Shown: positions 25,520 through 34,075 of the stretch, piece by piece
Layout of the letters: every line of letters begins with the position of its first letter
Numbering within the stretch: the stretch's first letter is position 1
NCBI RefSeq assembly: GCF_051307055.1
Contig: NZ_CP149994.1
Coordinates: 1,860,001-1,924,000, forward strand
From: Dryocola sp051307055
Lineage (GTDB): Bacteria; Pseudomonadota; Gammaproteobacteria; Enterobacterales; Enterobacteriaceae
Reading direction: 5' to 3'
DNA length: 64,000 nucleotides
Program-made: the position numbers and the translations under genes
Notes under the pieces: generated by a model
The model's database searches: none
What the model saw: only the letters and a program-made list of their open reading frames with translations
What the model was told of the DNA's origin: nothing

Positions 25520-28195
25520 ATGTCGTTAACCCTACGAGAAGCCAGTAAGGATACATTGCAGGCGCTGGATAAAACCTATCATTACTACAGCCTGCCGTTG
25601 GCATCAAAGGAACTTGGGGATATCACCCGCTTACCCAAGTCGCTAAAAGTCTTACTCGAAAACATGCTGCGCTGGCAGGACGAAGATTCTGTTACGCAAG
25701 AGGATATCCACGCGCTGGCCGGCTGGCTGAAAAACGCCCATGCCGATCGTGAAATCGCATACCGCCCGGCGCGTGTATTAATGCAGGATTTTACCGGCGT
25801 ACCGGCAGTTGTGGATTTAGCCGCCATGCGTGAAGCCGTTAAGCGCCTCGGTGGCGACGTCGCTAAAGTAAACCCGCTTTCTTCCGTCGACCTGGTTATT
25901 GACCACTCCGTTACCGTTGACCACTTTGGCGATGACGACGCCTTTGAAGAGAACGTGCGTCTGGAGATGGAACGTAACCATGAACGTTACGTCTTCCTGC
26001 GCTGGGGCCAGCAGGCGTTCAGCCGCTTCAGCGTCGTGCCGCCCGGCACAGGTATTTGTCACCAGGTCAACCTGGAATATCTTGGTAAAGCCGTCTGGAG
26101 TGAAATGCAGGGCGATGAGCTGGTTGCCTATCCGGACACGCTGGTGGGAACCGATTCCCACACCACGATGATCAACGGCCTTGGCGTGCTGGGATGGGGC
26201 GTGGGGGGTATCGAAGCGGAAGCGGCGATGCTCGGCCAGCCGGTATCGATGCTGATCCCGGACGTGGTCGGCTTTAAGCTCGACGGCAAACTCGGGGAAG
26301 GTATTACCGCAACCGATCTTGTTCTGACCGTCACCCAGATGTTGCGTAAACACGGCGTTGTCGGCAAGTTCGTCGAATTCTACGGCGACGGGCTGGATTC
26401 GCTGCCGCTGGCGGACCGCGCCACTATTGCCAATATGGCGCCGGAGTATGGCGCGACTTGCGGCTTCTTCCCCATTGATGCCGTCACGCTTAATTATATG
26501 CGTTTAACCGGGCGTACCGAAGACCAGGTTGCCCTGGTCGAGGCCTATGCGAAAGCGCAGGGCATGTGGCGTAATACCGGGGATGAACCGGTCTTTACCA
26601 GCACGCTTGCTCTGGATATGAGTGAAGTGGAAGCGAGCGTCTCCGGTCCGAAACGCCCGCAGGATCGCGTCCGGCTGGGTGAGGTGCCTCAGGCCTTTAG
26701 CGCCAGTAACGAACTTGCTCTCAACACCATGCAAAAAGATCGCGCGCCCGTGGATTACACGATGGGCGGGCGTGAATACCAGCTACCGGATGGCGCTGTG
26801 GTTATCGCCGCTATTACTTCCTGTACCAACACCTCTAACCCGAGCGTGTTAATGGCGGCGGGTTTGCTGGCGAAAAAAGCGCTCACGCTTGGTCTGAAAC
26901 GCCAGCCGTGGGTCAAGGCCTCGCTGGCCCCCGGGTCGAAGGTCGTTTCCGACTATCTGGCGAAAGCGCGCCTCACGCCGTATCTTGATGATTTAGGTTT
27001 TAACCTTGTCGGCTACGGCTGTACTACCTGCATCGGTAACTCAGGGCCGCTGCCGGATCCTATCGAACAGGCAATTAAGAAGGGCGATTTAACCGTCGGC
27101 GCCGTGCTTTCCGGTAACCGCAACTTCGAAGGACGTATTCATCCGCTGGTGAAAACCAACTGGCTGGCGTCGCCGCCACTGGTGGTGGCCTACGCGCTGG
27201 CGGGAAACATGAATATCAACCTGACAACCGATCCGCTGGGCCACGATCGCAAGGGCGATCCGGTTTATCTGAAAGATATCTGGCCGAGCAATCAGGAGGT
27301 AGCCCGCGCGGTAGCTCAGGTTTCAACTGAAATGTTCAACAAGGAGTACGCTGAAGTCTTCGAAGGCACGCCGGAGTGGCGCAGCATCGAAGTCGATCGT
27401 TCCGATACCTACGACTGGCAGAGCGATTCCACCTATATTCGCCAGTCGCCGTTCTTTGACGATATGGAGGCGGAGCCGAAAGAAGTGCAGGACATTCACG
27501 GCGCGCGCGTGCTGGCGATGCTGGGCGATTCGGTCACAACCGACCACATTTCGCCAGCGGGTAACATCAAGCTGGACAGTCCTGCAGGGCGCTATCTGCT
27601 GAATCGTGGCGTTGAGCGCCGGGATTTTAACTCCTACGGTTCGCGCCGCGGTAACCATGAAGTCATGATGCGCGGTACGTTCGCCAACATCCGAATCCGC
27701 AACGAGATGGTGCCAGGCGTTGAGGGCGGGATGACGCGCCTGCTGCCTGGCGATGAAGTGATGTCGATATACGATGCGGCGATGCGTTATCAGGCGAAGG
27801 GGATACCCCTTGCGGTTATCGCCGGTAAAGAATACGGCTCAGGATCCAGCCGGGACTGGGCGGCGAAAGGGCCGCGCCTTCTGGGCGTGCGGGTAGTTAT
27901 CTCCGAATCCTTTGAGCGTATTCACCGTTCAAATCTTATCGGCATGGGAATTTTACCGCTTGAATTCCCGCAGGGCGTAACGCGTAAAACGCTGGGGCTG
28001 ACCGGGGAGGAAACCATCGATATCAGCGGCCTTAACAAGTTGACGCCGGGGGCGACCATATCGGTGACGTTGTCACGTGAAGATGGTCGGCAGGAGGTGA
28101 TTGAGTGTCGCTGTCGTATTGATACCGGCAACGAATTAACCTATTTCCGCAACGACGGCATTTTGCATTACGTCATTCGTAATATGCTGAAGTAA
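25520..28195 (+). CDS. acnA: Aconitate hydratase A
   Basis: 891 residues, equal to E. coli AcnA. It interconverts citrate and isocitrate and, as the more stable aconitase, is the stress and stationary-phase isozyme. The [4Fe-4S] ligands are seen in TSCTNTSNPS (Cys435) and GCTTCIGNSGPL. Other motifs are the substrate loop TDSHTTMINGLG, GSGSSRDWAAKG and the swivel domain LLGDSVTTDHISPAGNI-type block. A strong AAGGAGGAG ribosome binding site is present. The 143 bases upstream (25377-25519) form its promoter region. Confidence 0.97.
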   Translation: MSLTLREASKDTLQALDKTYHYYSLPLASKELGDITRLPKSLKVLLENMLRWQDEDSVTQEDIHALAGWLKNAHADREIAYRPARVLMQDFTGVPAVVDLAAMREAVKRLGGDVAKVNPLSSVDLVIDHSVTVDHFGDDDAFEENVRLEMERNHERYVFLRWGQQAFSRFSVVPPGTGICHQVNLEYLGKAVWSEMQGDELVAYPDTLVGTDSHTTMINGLGVLGWGVGGIEAEAAMLGQPVSMLIPDVVGFKLDGKLGEGITATDLVLTVTQMLRKHGVVGKFVEFYGDGLDSLPLADRATIANMAPEYGATCGFFPIDAVTLNYMRLTGRTEDQVALVEAYAKAQGMWRNTGDEPVFTSTLALDMSEVEASVSGPKRPQDRVRLGEVPQAFSASNELALNTMQKDRAPVDYTMGGREYQLPDGAVVIAAITSCTNTSNPSVLMAAGLLAKKALTLGLKRQPWVKASLAPGSKVVSDYLAKARLTPYLDDLGFNLVGYGCTTCIGNSGPLPDPIEQAIKKGDLTVGAVLSGNRNFEGRIHPLVKTNWLASPPLVVAYALAGNMNINLTTDPLGHDRKGDPVYLKDIWPSNQEVARAVAQVSTEMFNKEYAEVFEGTPEWRSIEVDRSDTYDWQSDSTYIRQSPFFDDMEAEPKEVQDIHGARVLAMLGDSVTTDHISPAGNIKLDSPAGRYLLNRGVERRDFNSYGSRRGNHEVMMRGTFANIRIRNEMVPGVEGGMTRLLPGDEVMSIYDAAMRYQAKGIPLAVIAGKEYGSGSSRDWAAKGPRLLGVRVVISESFERIHRSNLIGMGILPLEFPQGVTRKTLGLTGEETIDISGLNKLTPGATISVTLSREDGRQEVIECRCRIDTGNELTYFRNDGILHYVIRNMLK

Positions 28196-28200
28196 ATGAA

Positions 28201-28226
28201 AATCTCCCCCAGCTATGGGGGAGATT
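28201..28226. terminator. Terminator between acnA and ribA
   Basis: A perfect 10-bp stem AATCTCCCCC / GGGGGAGATT around AGCTAT lies between convergent genes. Confidence 0.82.
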
Positions 28227-28231
28227 AAGCG

Positions 28232-28822
28232 CTATTCGGAAAGCAGATGGCCCATTTTGGCGGCTTTAGTATCCAGGTAATGCGCGTTCTTCGGATTGCG
28301 GCCCACGATTAAGGGCACGCGTTCAACGATATTAATCCCCGCTTCGCTCAGGATTTCCACTTTCTTAGGATTGTTCGTCAGCAGGCGAACCGCATCCACG
28401 CCCAGCAGTTTGAACATATCGGCGCACAGGGTGAAATCGCGTTCATCCGCGGCGAAACCTAGCTGATGGTTTGCTTCAACGGTATCGTAACCTTTATCCT
28501 GCAGCGCATAGGCGCGGATCTTATTGAGCAGGCCAATGTTGCGTCCTTCCTGACGATGATAAAGCAGAACGCCGCGGCCTTCTTCGGCGATATGCGACAG
28601 CGCGGCTTCAAGCTGGAAACCACAGTCGCAGCGCAGGCTAAACAAGGCATCGCCCGTCAGGCACTCGGAGTGGACGCGAGCCAGAACGGATTTATCGCCG
28701 CTAATATCGCCAAAAACCAGGGCCGCATGATCCTGCCCGGTTGCCAGTTCTTCAAAACCCACCATCAGGAAATCGCCCCATGGGGTTGGCAGTTTGGCTT
28801 CTGCCACACGTTTAAGCTGCAT
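28232..28822 (-). CDS. ribA: GTP cyclohydrolase II
   Basis: 196 residues, equal to E. coli RibA. It opens GTP to 2,5-diamino-6-ribosylamino-pyrimidinone phosphate, formate and pyrophosphate, the first step of riboflavin synthesis. Zinc ligands are in CLTGDALFSLRCDCGFQ, the catalytic region is YHRQEGRNIGLLNKI with the GRNIGL motif, and LLTNNPKKVEIL binds the nucleotide. GGAG precedes the ATG. It faces away from pgpB across 210 bases (28823-29032) with no gene. Confidence 0.96.
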   Translation of the reverse strand: MQLKRVAEAKLPTPWGDFLMVGFEELATGQDHAALVFGDISGDKSVLARVHSECLTGDALFSLRCDCGFQLEAALSHIAEEGRGVLLYHRQEGRNIGLLNKIRAYALQDKGYDTVEANHQLGFAADERDFTLCADMFKLLGVDAVRLLTNNPKKVEILSEAGINIVERVPLIVGRNPKNAHYLDTKAAKMGHLLSE

Positions 28823-29032
28823 GTGATTCTCCAGGTACTTATTCTGACACCCGCAGGTGCCTGCCAGCTTTCTGGCTCGTGCAATTATTATTGTCTATTT
28901 TGCCACAGCGCAGCTCGCTTCACCTAATTGGCCGGCCGGAAAGCTAGTTTTACTCTTTGATGATGCGTGCGTTTATCCTCCCGTGCACTTTATCGGTTAT
29001 CCTTAATCAATTTTATTTTTCAGGGAGGAGCG

Positions 29033-29791
29033 ATGCGCGCTATAGCAAAACGAACCGCGGCGGGGGCAGGGCTGTTGTTAATCATGCCGTTGACCGTGTG
29101 GCTTACCGGCTGGCGCTGGGAGCCGGGCGGCAACAGCGGCTGGCTAAAAGCGATGTTCTGGCTAACCGAAACGGTGACGCAGCCCTGGGGAATCATCACC
29201 CACGTGTTGCTGTGCGGCTGGTTTTTGTGGTGCCTGCGGTTCCGTCTGAAGGCTGCCATGATACTTTTTGTCATCCTGGGCGCTGCGATCCTCATCGGCC
29301 AGTCCGTTAAGTCAGTGATTAAGGATCGGGTGCAGGAGCCTCGCCCGTTCGTGGTCTGGCTTGAAAAAACGCAACATGTTCCTACCGATGAGTTCTACAA
29401 TTTAAAGCGTAAGCAGCGTAGCGACCTGGTGAAAAGCCAGCTGGCCGGCAATAGCGAAGTGCCTCAGTGGCTGCACAGGCACTGGCAAAAAGAGACCGGT
29501 TTTGCCTTTCCTTCGGGCCATACGATGTTTGCCGCCAGCTGGGCCTTATTGGGCGTTGGCCTGCTATGGCCGCGCCGGCGCACCTTTACCATCGTTTTGC
29601 TGCTGCTCTGGGCCACCGGCGTAATGGGGAGCCGGCTCTTACTGGGCATGCACTGGCCGCGTGATTTGGTCGTCGCCACGCTGTTGTCCTGGCTGCTGGT
29701 GACCCTGTCCACCTGGCTTGCACAAAAATTATGCGGCCCGCTTTCCGTGCCGCTTCAGGAAGCTGAAGAAATAGTCGAAAGGGAGGACTAG
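29033..29791 (+). CDS. pgpB: Phosphatidylglycerophosphatase B / undecaprenyl pyrophosphate phosphatase
   Basis: 252 residues (E. coli PgpB 254). A six-helix inner-membrane PAP2 phosphatase with its active site facing the periplasm; it dephosphorylates phosphatidylglycerophosphate and undecaprenyl diphosphate. The three PAP2 motifs are visible: KDRVQEPRP, PSGHTMF and SRLLLGMHWPRD. The frame is open 22 codons upstream, but the ATG at 29033 follows AGGGAGGAG and starts MRAIAKRTAAGAG as in the family. Confidence 0.95.
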   Translation: MRAIAKRTAAGAGLLLIMPLTVWLTGWRWEPGGNSGWLKAMFWLTETVTQPWGIITHVLLCGWFLWCLRFRLKAAMILFVILGAAILIGQSVKSVIKDRVQEPRPFVVWLEKTQHVPTDEFYNLKRKQRSDLVKSQLAGNSEVPQWLHRHWQKETGFAFPSGHTMFAASWALLGVGLLWPRRRTFTIVLLLLWATGVMGSRLLLGMHWPRDLVVATLLSWLLVTLSTWLAQKLCGPLSVPLQEAEEIVERED

Positions 29792-29792
29792 C

Positions 29793-29821
29793 CTTGAGAT
29801 TATTGATTTAAACCCCCATTT
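29793..29821 (+). promoter_or_regulatory. Sigma-32 heat-shock promoter of lapAB
   Basis: CTTGAGA (29793-29799) and CCCCATTT (29814-29821) separated by 14 bases match the heat-shock consensus CTTGAAA / CCCCATNT. The element starts two bases after the pgpB stop. In E. coli lapA-lapB is known to have a heat-shock promoter. Confidence 0.82.
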
Positions 29822-29935
29822 CTTATGCATTGGACGTCGCTAATGGATTCCCCGGGCTCACCGGAAATGGTAATTTATACCGTTGAACAGCATTAGGGCA
29901 TAACCGTCGCGTACGACCACATAACGGGAAGTAAT

Positions 29936-30241
29936 GTGAAATATTTATTCATTTTCTTACTGGTGCTAGCGATCTTTGTGGTATCCGTCACTTTAGGCGC
30001 GCAAAACGATCAGGTAGTGAACTTTAATTACTTGCTTGCTCAGGGCGAATACCGGATCTCCACACTACTGGCGACGCTTTTTGCTGCGGGTTTTATTATC
30101 GGCTGGCTAATCTGCAGCCTGTTCTGGCTGCGTGTACGCATCTTACTTGCGCGCGCCGAGCGTAAAATTAAGCGCCTTGAACAACAACTCCCCATGGACC
30201 CCGTCGTGGCAGACTCCACCGTTCCGGCCGTGAAGGAATAA
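29936..30241 (+). CDS. lapA: LPS assembly protein A (YciS)
   Basis: 101 residues (E. coli LapA 102). Two membrane segments (about 2-20 and 40-63) are followed by a charged cytoplasmic tail containing a coiled stretch (RAERKIKRLEQQL). It works with LapB in control of lipopolysaccharide synthesis by FtsH-dependent LpxC turnover. Six bases separate it from lapB, so they form an operon from the heat-shock promoter upstream. Confidence 0.94.
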   Translation: MKYLFIFLLVLAIFVVSVTLGAQNDQVVNFNYLLAQGEYRISTLLATLFAAGFIIGWLICSLFWLRVRILLARAERKIKRLEQQLPMDPVVADSTVPAVKE

Positions 30242-30247
30242 CCGGCT

Positions 30248-31417
30248 ATGCTGGAGCTGCTGTTTCTGTTGTTGCCCGTGGCCGCCGCTTACGGCTGGTA
30301 CATGGGCCGCAGAAGTGCTTATCAAAATAAACAACAGGAAGCGAACCGCCTGTCGCGCGACTATGTTGCCGGGGTGAATTTCCTGTTGTCTAACCAGCAG
30401 GATAAGGCGGTCGATCTCTTCCTGGATATGCTCAAAGAAGACACCGGTACCGTTGAAGCGCACCTCACCCTGGGCAACCTTTTCCGCTCGCGTGGAGAAG
30501 TTGACCGCGCCATTCGTATCCACCAGGCGTTAATGGAGAGCGCTTCGCTGACCTATGAGCAGCGGCTGCTGGCCGTTCAGCAACTGGGCCGCGATTATAT
30601 GGCCGCCGGCTTGTACGATCGGGCAGAAGATATGTTTGCCCAGCTGGTGGATGAGACCGACTTCCGTATCGGCGCGCTGCAGCAGCTGCTGTTAATTCAT
30701 CAGGCCACCAGCGACTGGCAGAAAGCCATCGATGTTGCCGAACGCCTGGTCAAACTGGGGAAAGACAAACAGCGCACCGAAATCGCCCACTTCTATTGCG
30801 AACTCGCCCTGCAGCTGATGGGCAGTGACGATCTCGACCGCGCCATGTCGCTGCTAAAGAAAGGTGCGGCGGCGGATAAAAACTGCGCCCGCGTCTCCAT
30901 CATGATGGGGCGCATCTTTATGGCGAAAGGCGAATACGCTAAGGCTGTTGAAACGCTGCAGCGCGTTATCGATCAGGATAGCGAGCTGGTCAGCGAAACG
31001 CTGGAAATGCTGCAGGTTTGCTTCCAGCAGCTCAACAAGCCAGAGGAGTGGGAAGCCTTCCTTAAACGCTGCGTTGAGGCAAACACCGGCGCCGTGGCAG
31101 AGCTGATGCTGGCCGGTATTCTGGAGCAAAAAGAAGGGGCGGATATTGCGCAGGTGTATATCAATCGCCAGTTACAGCGTCATCCTACGATGCGCGTCTT
31201 CCATCGTCTGATCGATTATCATCTGCAGGAGGCAGAAGAGGGGCGCGCAAAGGAGAGCCTGATTGTGCTGCGTGATATGGTCGGAGAGCAGGTGCGCACC
31301 AAACCGCGCTATCGCTGCCAGAAATGTGGCTTTACCGCCTTTACCATGTACTGGCACTGTCCATCCTGCCGGGCCTGGTCGACGGTTAAACCGATTCGCG
31401 GCCTGGACGGGCAATAG
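30248..31417 (+). CDS. lapB: LPS assembly protein B (YciM)
   Basis: 389 residues, as in E. coli LapB. An N-terminal helix anchors it in the inner membrane, TPR repeats fill residues 35-330 (AHLTLGNLFRSRGEVDRAI, EIAHFYCELALQLM), and a C-terminal rubredoxin-like metal site uses CQKCGF and CPSC. It is the adaptor that presents LpxC to FtsH and in turn is antagonised by PbgA/YejM, so it limits lipid A synthesis. Essential in E. coli under ordinary conditions. Confidence 0.96.
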   Translation: MLELLFLLLPVAAAYGWYMGRRSAYQNKQQEANRLSRDYVAGVNFLLSNQQDKAVDLFLDMLKEDTGTVEAHLTLGNLFRSRGEVDRAIRIHQALMESASLTYEQRLLAVQQLGRDYMAAGLYDRAEDMFAQLVDETDFRIGALQQLLLIHQATSDWQKAIDVAERLVKLGKDKQRTEIAHFYCELALQLMGSDDLDRAMSLLKKGAAADKNCARVSIMMGRIFMAKGEYAKAVETLQRVIDQDSELVSETLEMLQVCFQQLNKPEEWEAFLKRCVEANTGAVAELMLAGILEQKEGADIAQVYINRQLQRHPTMRVFHRLIDYHLQEAEEGRAKESLIVLRDMVGEQVRTKPRYRCQKCGFTAFTMYWHCPSCRAWSTVKPIRGLDGQ

Positions 31418-31617
31418 GCCGCACGCCGCCGCTGTTTTTAAAAAAATCGCACTTTAGTTACAACATACTTATAAATTTATATCAGCCCCATATCAACCCC
31501 CGAGCAGCTATCGCCTAGCAGGCTGCAATGGCGGCTGTAAATTTATCGGGGGGGCGGGTAGAATGCTGCCGTTTATCTTCGCGCCGCGCTGGTGCCCAAC
31601 AGTCAGAAGGTTTAGTT

Positions 31618-32355
31618 ATGAATTCAAGCGCATCTTCCTCCTCCCGTGTTGTCACCGATTCACCCGTCGTCGTCGCGCTCGATTACGACAGGCGCGACAG
31701 CGCGCTGGCATTCGTTGACCGTATCGATCCGCAGGATTGCCGCCTGAAAGTGGGCAAAGAGATGTTCACGCTGTTTGGCCCGCAGTTCGTCATCGATCTT
31801 CAGCAGCGCGGCTTCGATGTCTTTCTCGACCTGAAATTCCATGACATTCCAAATACCACGGCGCGTGCGGTAGCCGCGGCGGCTGAGCTGGGAGTATGGA
31901 TGGTCAACGTCCACGCCAGCGGCGGCGCGCGCATGATGACTGCCGCTCGCGAGGCGCTGAACTCCTTTGGTAAGGATGCGCCGTTGCTTATTGCTGTAAC
32001 CGTGCTTACCAGCATGGAGACCGGTGATTTAGCCGATCTTGGCATCACCGCAAGCCCTGCGGATTATGCAGAGCGCCTGGCGCGCCTGACCCAGCATTGC
32101 GGGCTGGACGGCGTGGTATGTTCCGCGCATGAAGCGATGCGTTTTAAAACCCAGCTGGGCGAGGCGTTTAAGCTGGTAACGCCGGGTATTCGTCCTGCAG
32201 GAAGCGATGCTGGCGACCAGCGCCGTATCATGACGCCGCTTCAGGCGCAGGCCGCGGGCGTTGATTATATGGTCATCGGGCGTCCGATCACCCAATCAGC
32301 CGATCCGGCACAAACGCTGCGTGACATCCGTGCCTCGCTAAAACAGGGGGCATAA
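31618..32355 (+). CDS. pyrF: Orotidine 5'-phosphate decarboxylase
   Basis: 245 residues from the chosen start, as in E. coli. It decarboxylates OMP to UMP, the last step of de novo pyrimidine synthesis. Catalytic motif FLDLKFHDIPNT (Asp-Lys-Asp array) near residue 70, PVVVALDYD at the N-terminus, VTPGIRP and MVIGRPITQ at the phosphate site. The frame is open 30 codons upstream, but the ATG at 31618 with AAGG before it aligns with the family. yciH follows after one base, so they are co-transcribed. The 200 bases before it (31418-31617) hold no gene. Confidence 0.96.
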   Translation: MNSSASSSSRVVTDSPVVVALDYDRRDSALAFVDRIDPQDCRLKVGKEMFTLFGPQFVIDLQQRGFDVFLDLKFHDIPNTTARAVAAAAELGVWMVNVHASGGARMMTAAREALNSFGKDAPLLIAVTVLTSMETGDLADLGITASPADYAERLARLTQHCGLDGVVCSAHEAMRFKTQLGEAFKLVTPGIRPAGSDAGDQRRIMTPLQAQAAGVDYMVIGRPITQSADPAQTLRDIRASLKQGA

Positions 32356-32356
32356 A

Positions 32357-32683
32357 ATGAAAGATGATAACAGCCGGCTGGTTTATTCCACGCAGACGGG
32401 ACGTATCGACGAGCCGAAAACCGCTCCTGTGCGTCCTAAGGGCGACGGCATTGTCCGTATCCAGCGGCAGACCAGCGGACGCAAAGGAAAAGGGGTCTGC
32501 CTGATAACCGGTATCGATGCCGATGACGCTGCGCTTGCCGTATTAGCCGCAGAGCTGAAAAAGAAATGCGGGTGCGGTGGAGCGTTAAAAGACGGCGTGA
32601 TTGAAATTCAGGGGGATAAAAGAGATCTGATTAAATCACTGCTGGAAGCGAAGGGCATGAAGGTAAAACTGGCTGGCGGCTAA
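32357..32683 (+). CDS. yciH: SUI1/eIF1-like protein YciH
   Basis: 108 residues, as in E. coli YciH. It belongs to the SUI1 (eIF1) family. E. coli YciH has been reported to influence initiation fidelity and to act under stress, but its cellular role is not fixed. The core signature is GVCLITGIDADDAALAVLAAELKKKCGCGGALKDG in residues 48-80, typical of SUI1, ending with GDKRDLIKSLLEAKG. Translationally close to pyrF. Confidence 0.94.
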   Translation: MKDDNSRLVYSTQTGRIDEPKTAPVRPKGDGIVRIQRQTSGRKGKGVCLITGIDADDAALAVLAAELKKKCGCGGALKDGVIEIQGDKRDLIKSLLEAKGMKVKLAGG

Positions 32684-32688
32684 GCTAA

Positions 32689-32722
32689 AAAACAGGCCAC
32701 GGAAAATTCCGTGGCCTGTTTT
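32689..32722 (+). terminator. Terminator of pyrF-yciH
   Basis: AAAACAGGCCACGGAA pairs with TTCCGTGGCCTGTTTT, a 16-bp perfect inverted repeat ending in T residues. Confidence 0.92.
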
Positions 32723-32795
32723 ATGACTGCGGCAGACGTGAATGTCGACACGTCAGTCTTTTAAATTGTCTAAAGCCTTTTATCTGCAGCCGGCC

Positions 32796-33014
32796 TTATT
32801 TGCTAACCTGGTGGCCGATAATACCGCCGACTGCGGCGCCGCCCAGGGTGCCCAGGGCGCTGCCATCGGTTAATACGGCACCGCCTACGGCGCCCGCGCC
32901 CGCGCCAAGCGCGGTGTTACGATCGCGATGGGACCAGTTAGAACACGCGCTCAGGGACATCGCTACGGTAAGCGCCAGCGTAACAGCGGCAATTTTTTTC
33001 TTATTTAAGGTCAT
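32796..33014 (-). CDS. osmB: Osmotically inducible lipoprotein OsmB
   Basis: 72 residues, as in E. coli OsmB. A signal peptide ends with the lipobox LSAC, so Cys24 should be acylated; the mature part is a glycine/alanine-rich glycine-zipper segment (GAGAGAVGGAVLTDGSALGTLGGAAVGGIIGH). Role in cell-envelope response to osmotic stress and stationary phase; molecular function unknown. GGAG precedes the ATG. A sigma-S type -10 lies upstream. Confidence 0.95.
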   Translation of the reverse strand: MTLNKKKIAAVTLALTVAMSLSACSNWSHRDRNTALGAGAGAVGGAVLTDGSALGTLGGAAVGGIIGHQVSK

Positions 33015-33060
33015 TTTACTTTCTCCTGAATAATGGATTCACGGATACAAGTCTCCTGTT

Positions 33061-33068
33061 AAGTATAG
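33061..33068 (-). promoter_or_regulatory. Sigma-S type -10 element of osmB
   Basis: On the minus strand the sequence reads CTATACTT, an exact RpoS-preferred -10 (CYATACT), about 47 bases before the osmB start. The remaining 200 bases to yciT (33069-33273) show no gene. Confidence 0.7.
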
Positions 33069-33273
33069 TGGCTTAAGCGGAGTTGCCATGAAACTCTGTG
33101 ACGATACAGACCTAAAAGCTAACGCGGGTGATTATCACTTCCTGTTATATCGTTACTGAATATTTTAATTTTTATCGGGAATTAAGCCAGGTAAAAAGTC
33201 TTAAATAGCTCGCAGGATAAATCTGATAGCAGAACTGCCTGCATAAATTACAGACAGTCCTGAAATAAGCGGG

Positions 33274-34032
33274 TTAACTCAGCAGGAATTGCTTAACGAT
33301 ATCGACGTGTACGCCGCTGTCCCGTAGCTGCTGGTTCGCCGTTTCGCTTAGCCCGTCATCCGTTATTACCCGGCTAAAGCGTGTGATTGGTCCAAGCGTA
33401 TAAGGATGGGTGACGCCGAATTTGCTGCTGTCCGTCAGCACTATTGCCTCGCTGCCTTTTTCCAGCACCGCGTTCACCACGTCAGCGCGCATCATATCGC
33501 GACCGGTGAACCCTGTTTCAGGCAGGAAGCCATCAATGCCAATAAACGCCTTGTTGAAATGCACCTGCTGGATAAATTGTCGGGTTAGCGGGCCGACCAT
33601 GCTCTCGCTTTTTTTCTGGTAAATGCCGCCCAGCAAGATCACCTCGCAGTTTGTATCCTTGAGCAGATGGGCAATATAGCTGCTTACGGTAATCAGCGTA
33701 ACGCGCTTATGTTCCGCAAGCGTACGGGCGAGAAGGGCATTGCTGCTGCCGTTTTCGATAAATACTGTTTCACCGTCGTTGACAAGCGTTGCCGCAAATT
33801 CCGCCAGGGTACGTTTCAGAGCGTAGTTATTCATCATGCGGGTTTCGACGTTGTCGCTTTCAAGCCCAACGGCGTAGCCGTGGGCGCGCCGCAGATAGCT
33901 GCGCTTTTCCAGAAGGTTGAGATCCTGACGAATAGTCACTTCGGAAACGCCGGTTGTTTTGGCAAGATCGGTCACGCTGATGCGGCCTTGATCAATCACC
34001 ATCTGTAATATGATTTGTTGTCTGGAATTCAT
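33274..34032 (-). CDS. yciT: DeoR-family regulator YciT
   Basis: 252 residues. The N-terminal DeoR helix-turn-helix reads ISVTDLAKTTGVSEVTIRQDLNLLEKRSYLRRAHGYA, followed by the sugar-phosphate isomerase-like effector domain (ENGSSNALLARTL, LLGGIYQKKSESMVGPLT, IGIDGFLPETGFTGRDMMRADV). It looks like E. coli YciT and has the same osmB neighbour. The ATG at 34032 is preferred to a TTG nine bases upstream. Here it lies only 43 bases behind ybiW on the same strand, which suggests it may be co-transcribed with, and possibly control, the radical-enzyme genes. DeoR proteins usually sense phosphorylated sugars. Confidence 0.88.
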   Translation of the reverse strand: MNSRQQIILQMVIDQGRISVTDLAKTTGVSEVTIRQDLNLLEKRSYLRRAHGYAVGLESDNVETRMMNNYALKRTLAEFAATLVNDGETVFIENGSSNALLARTLAEHKRVTLITVSSYIAHLLKDTNCEVILLGGIYQKKSESMVGPLTRQFIQQVHFNKAFIGIDGFLPETGFTGRDMMRADVVNAVLEKGSEAIVLTDSSKFGVTHPYTLGPITRFSRVITDDGLSETANQQLRDSGVHVDIVKQFLLS

Positions 34033-34075
34033 GTCAGCCAATTATGGGCGGTGGCCTTAGCCACCGCCGGAGTCG

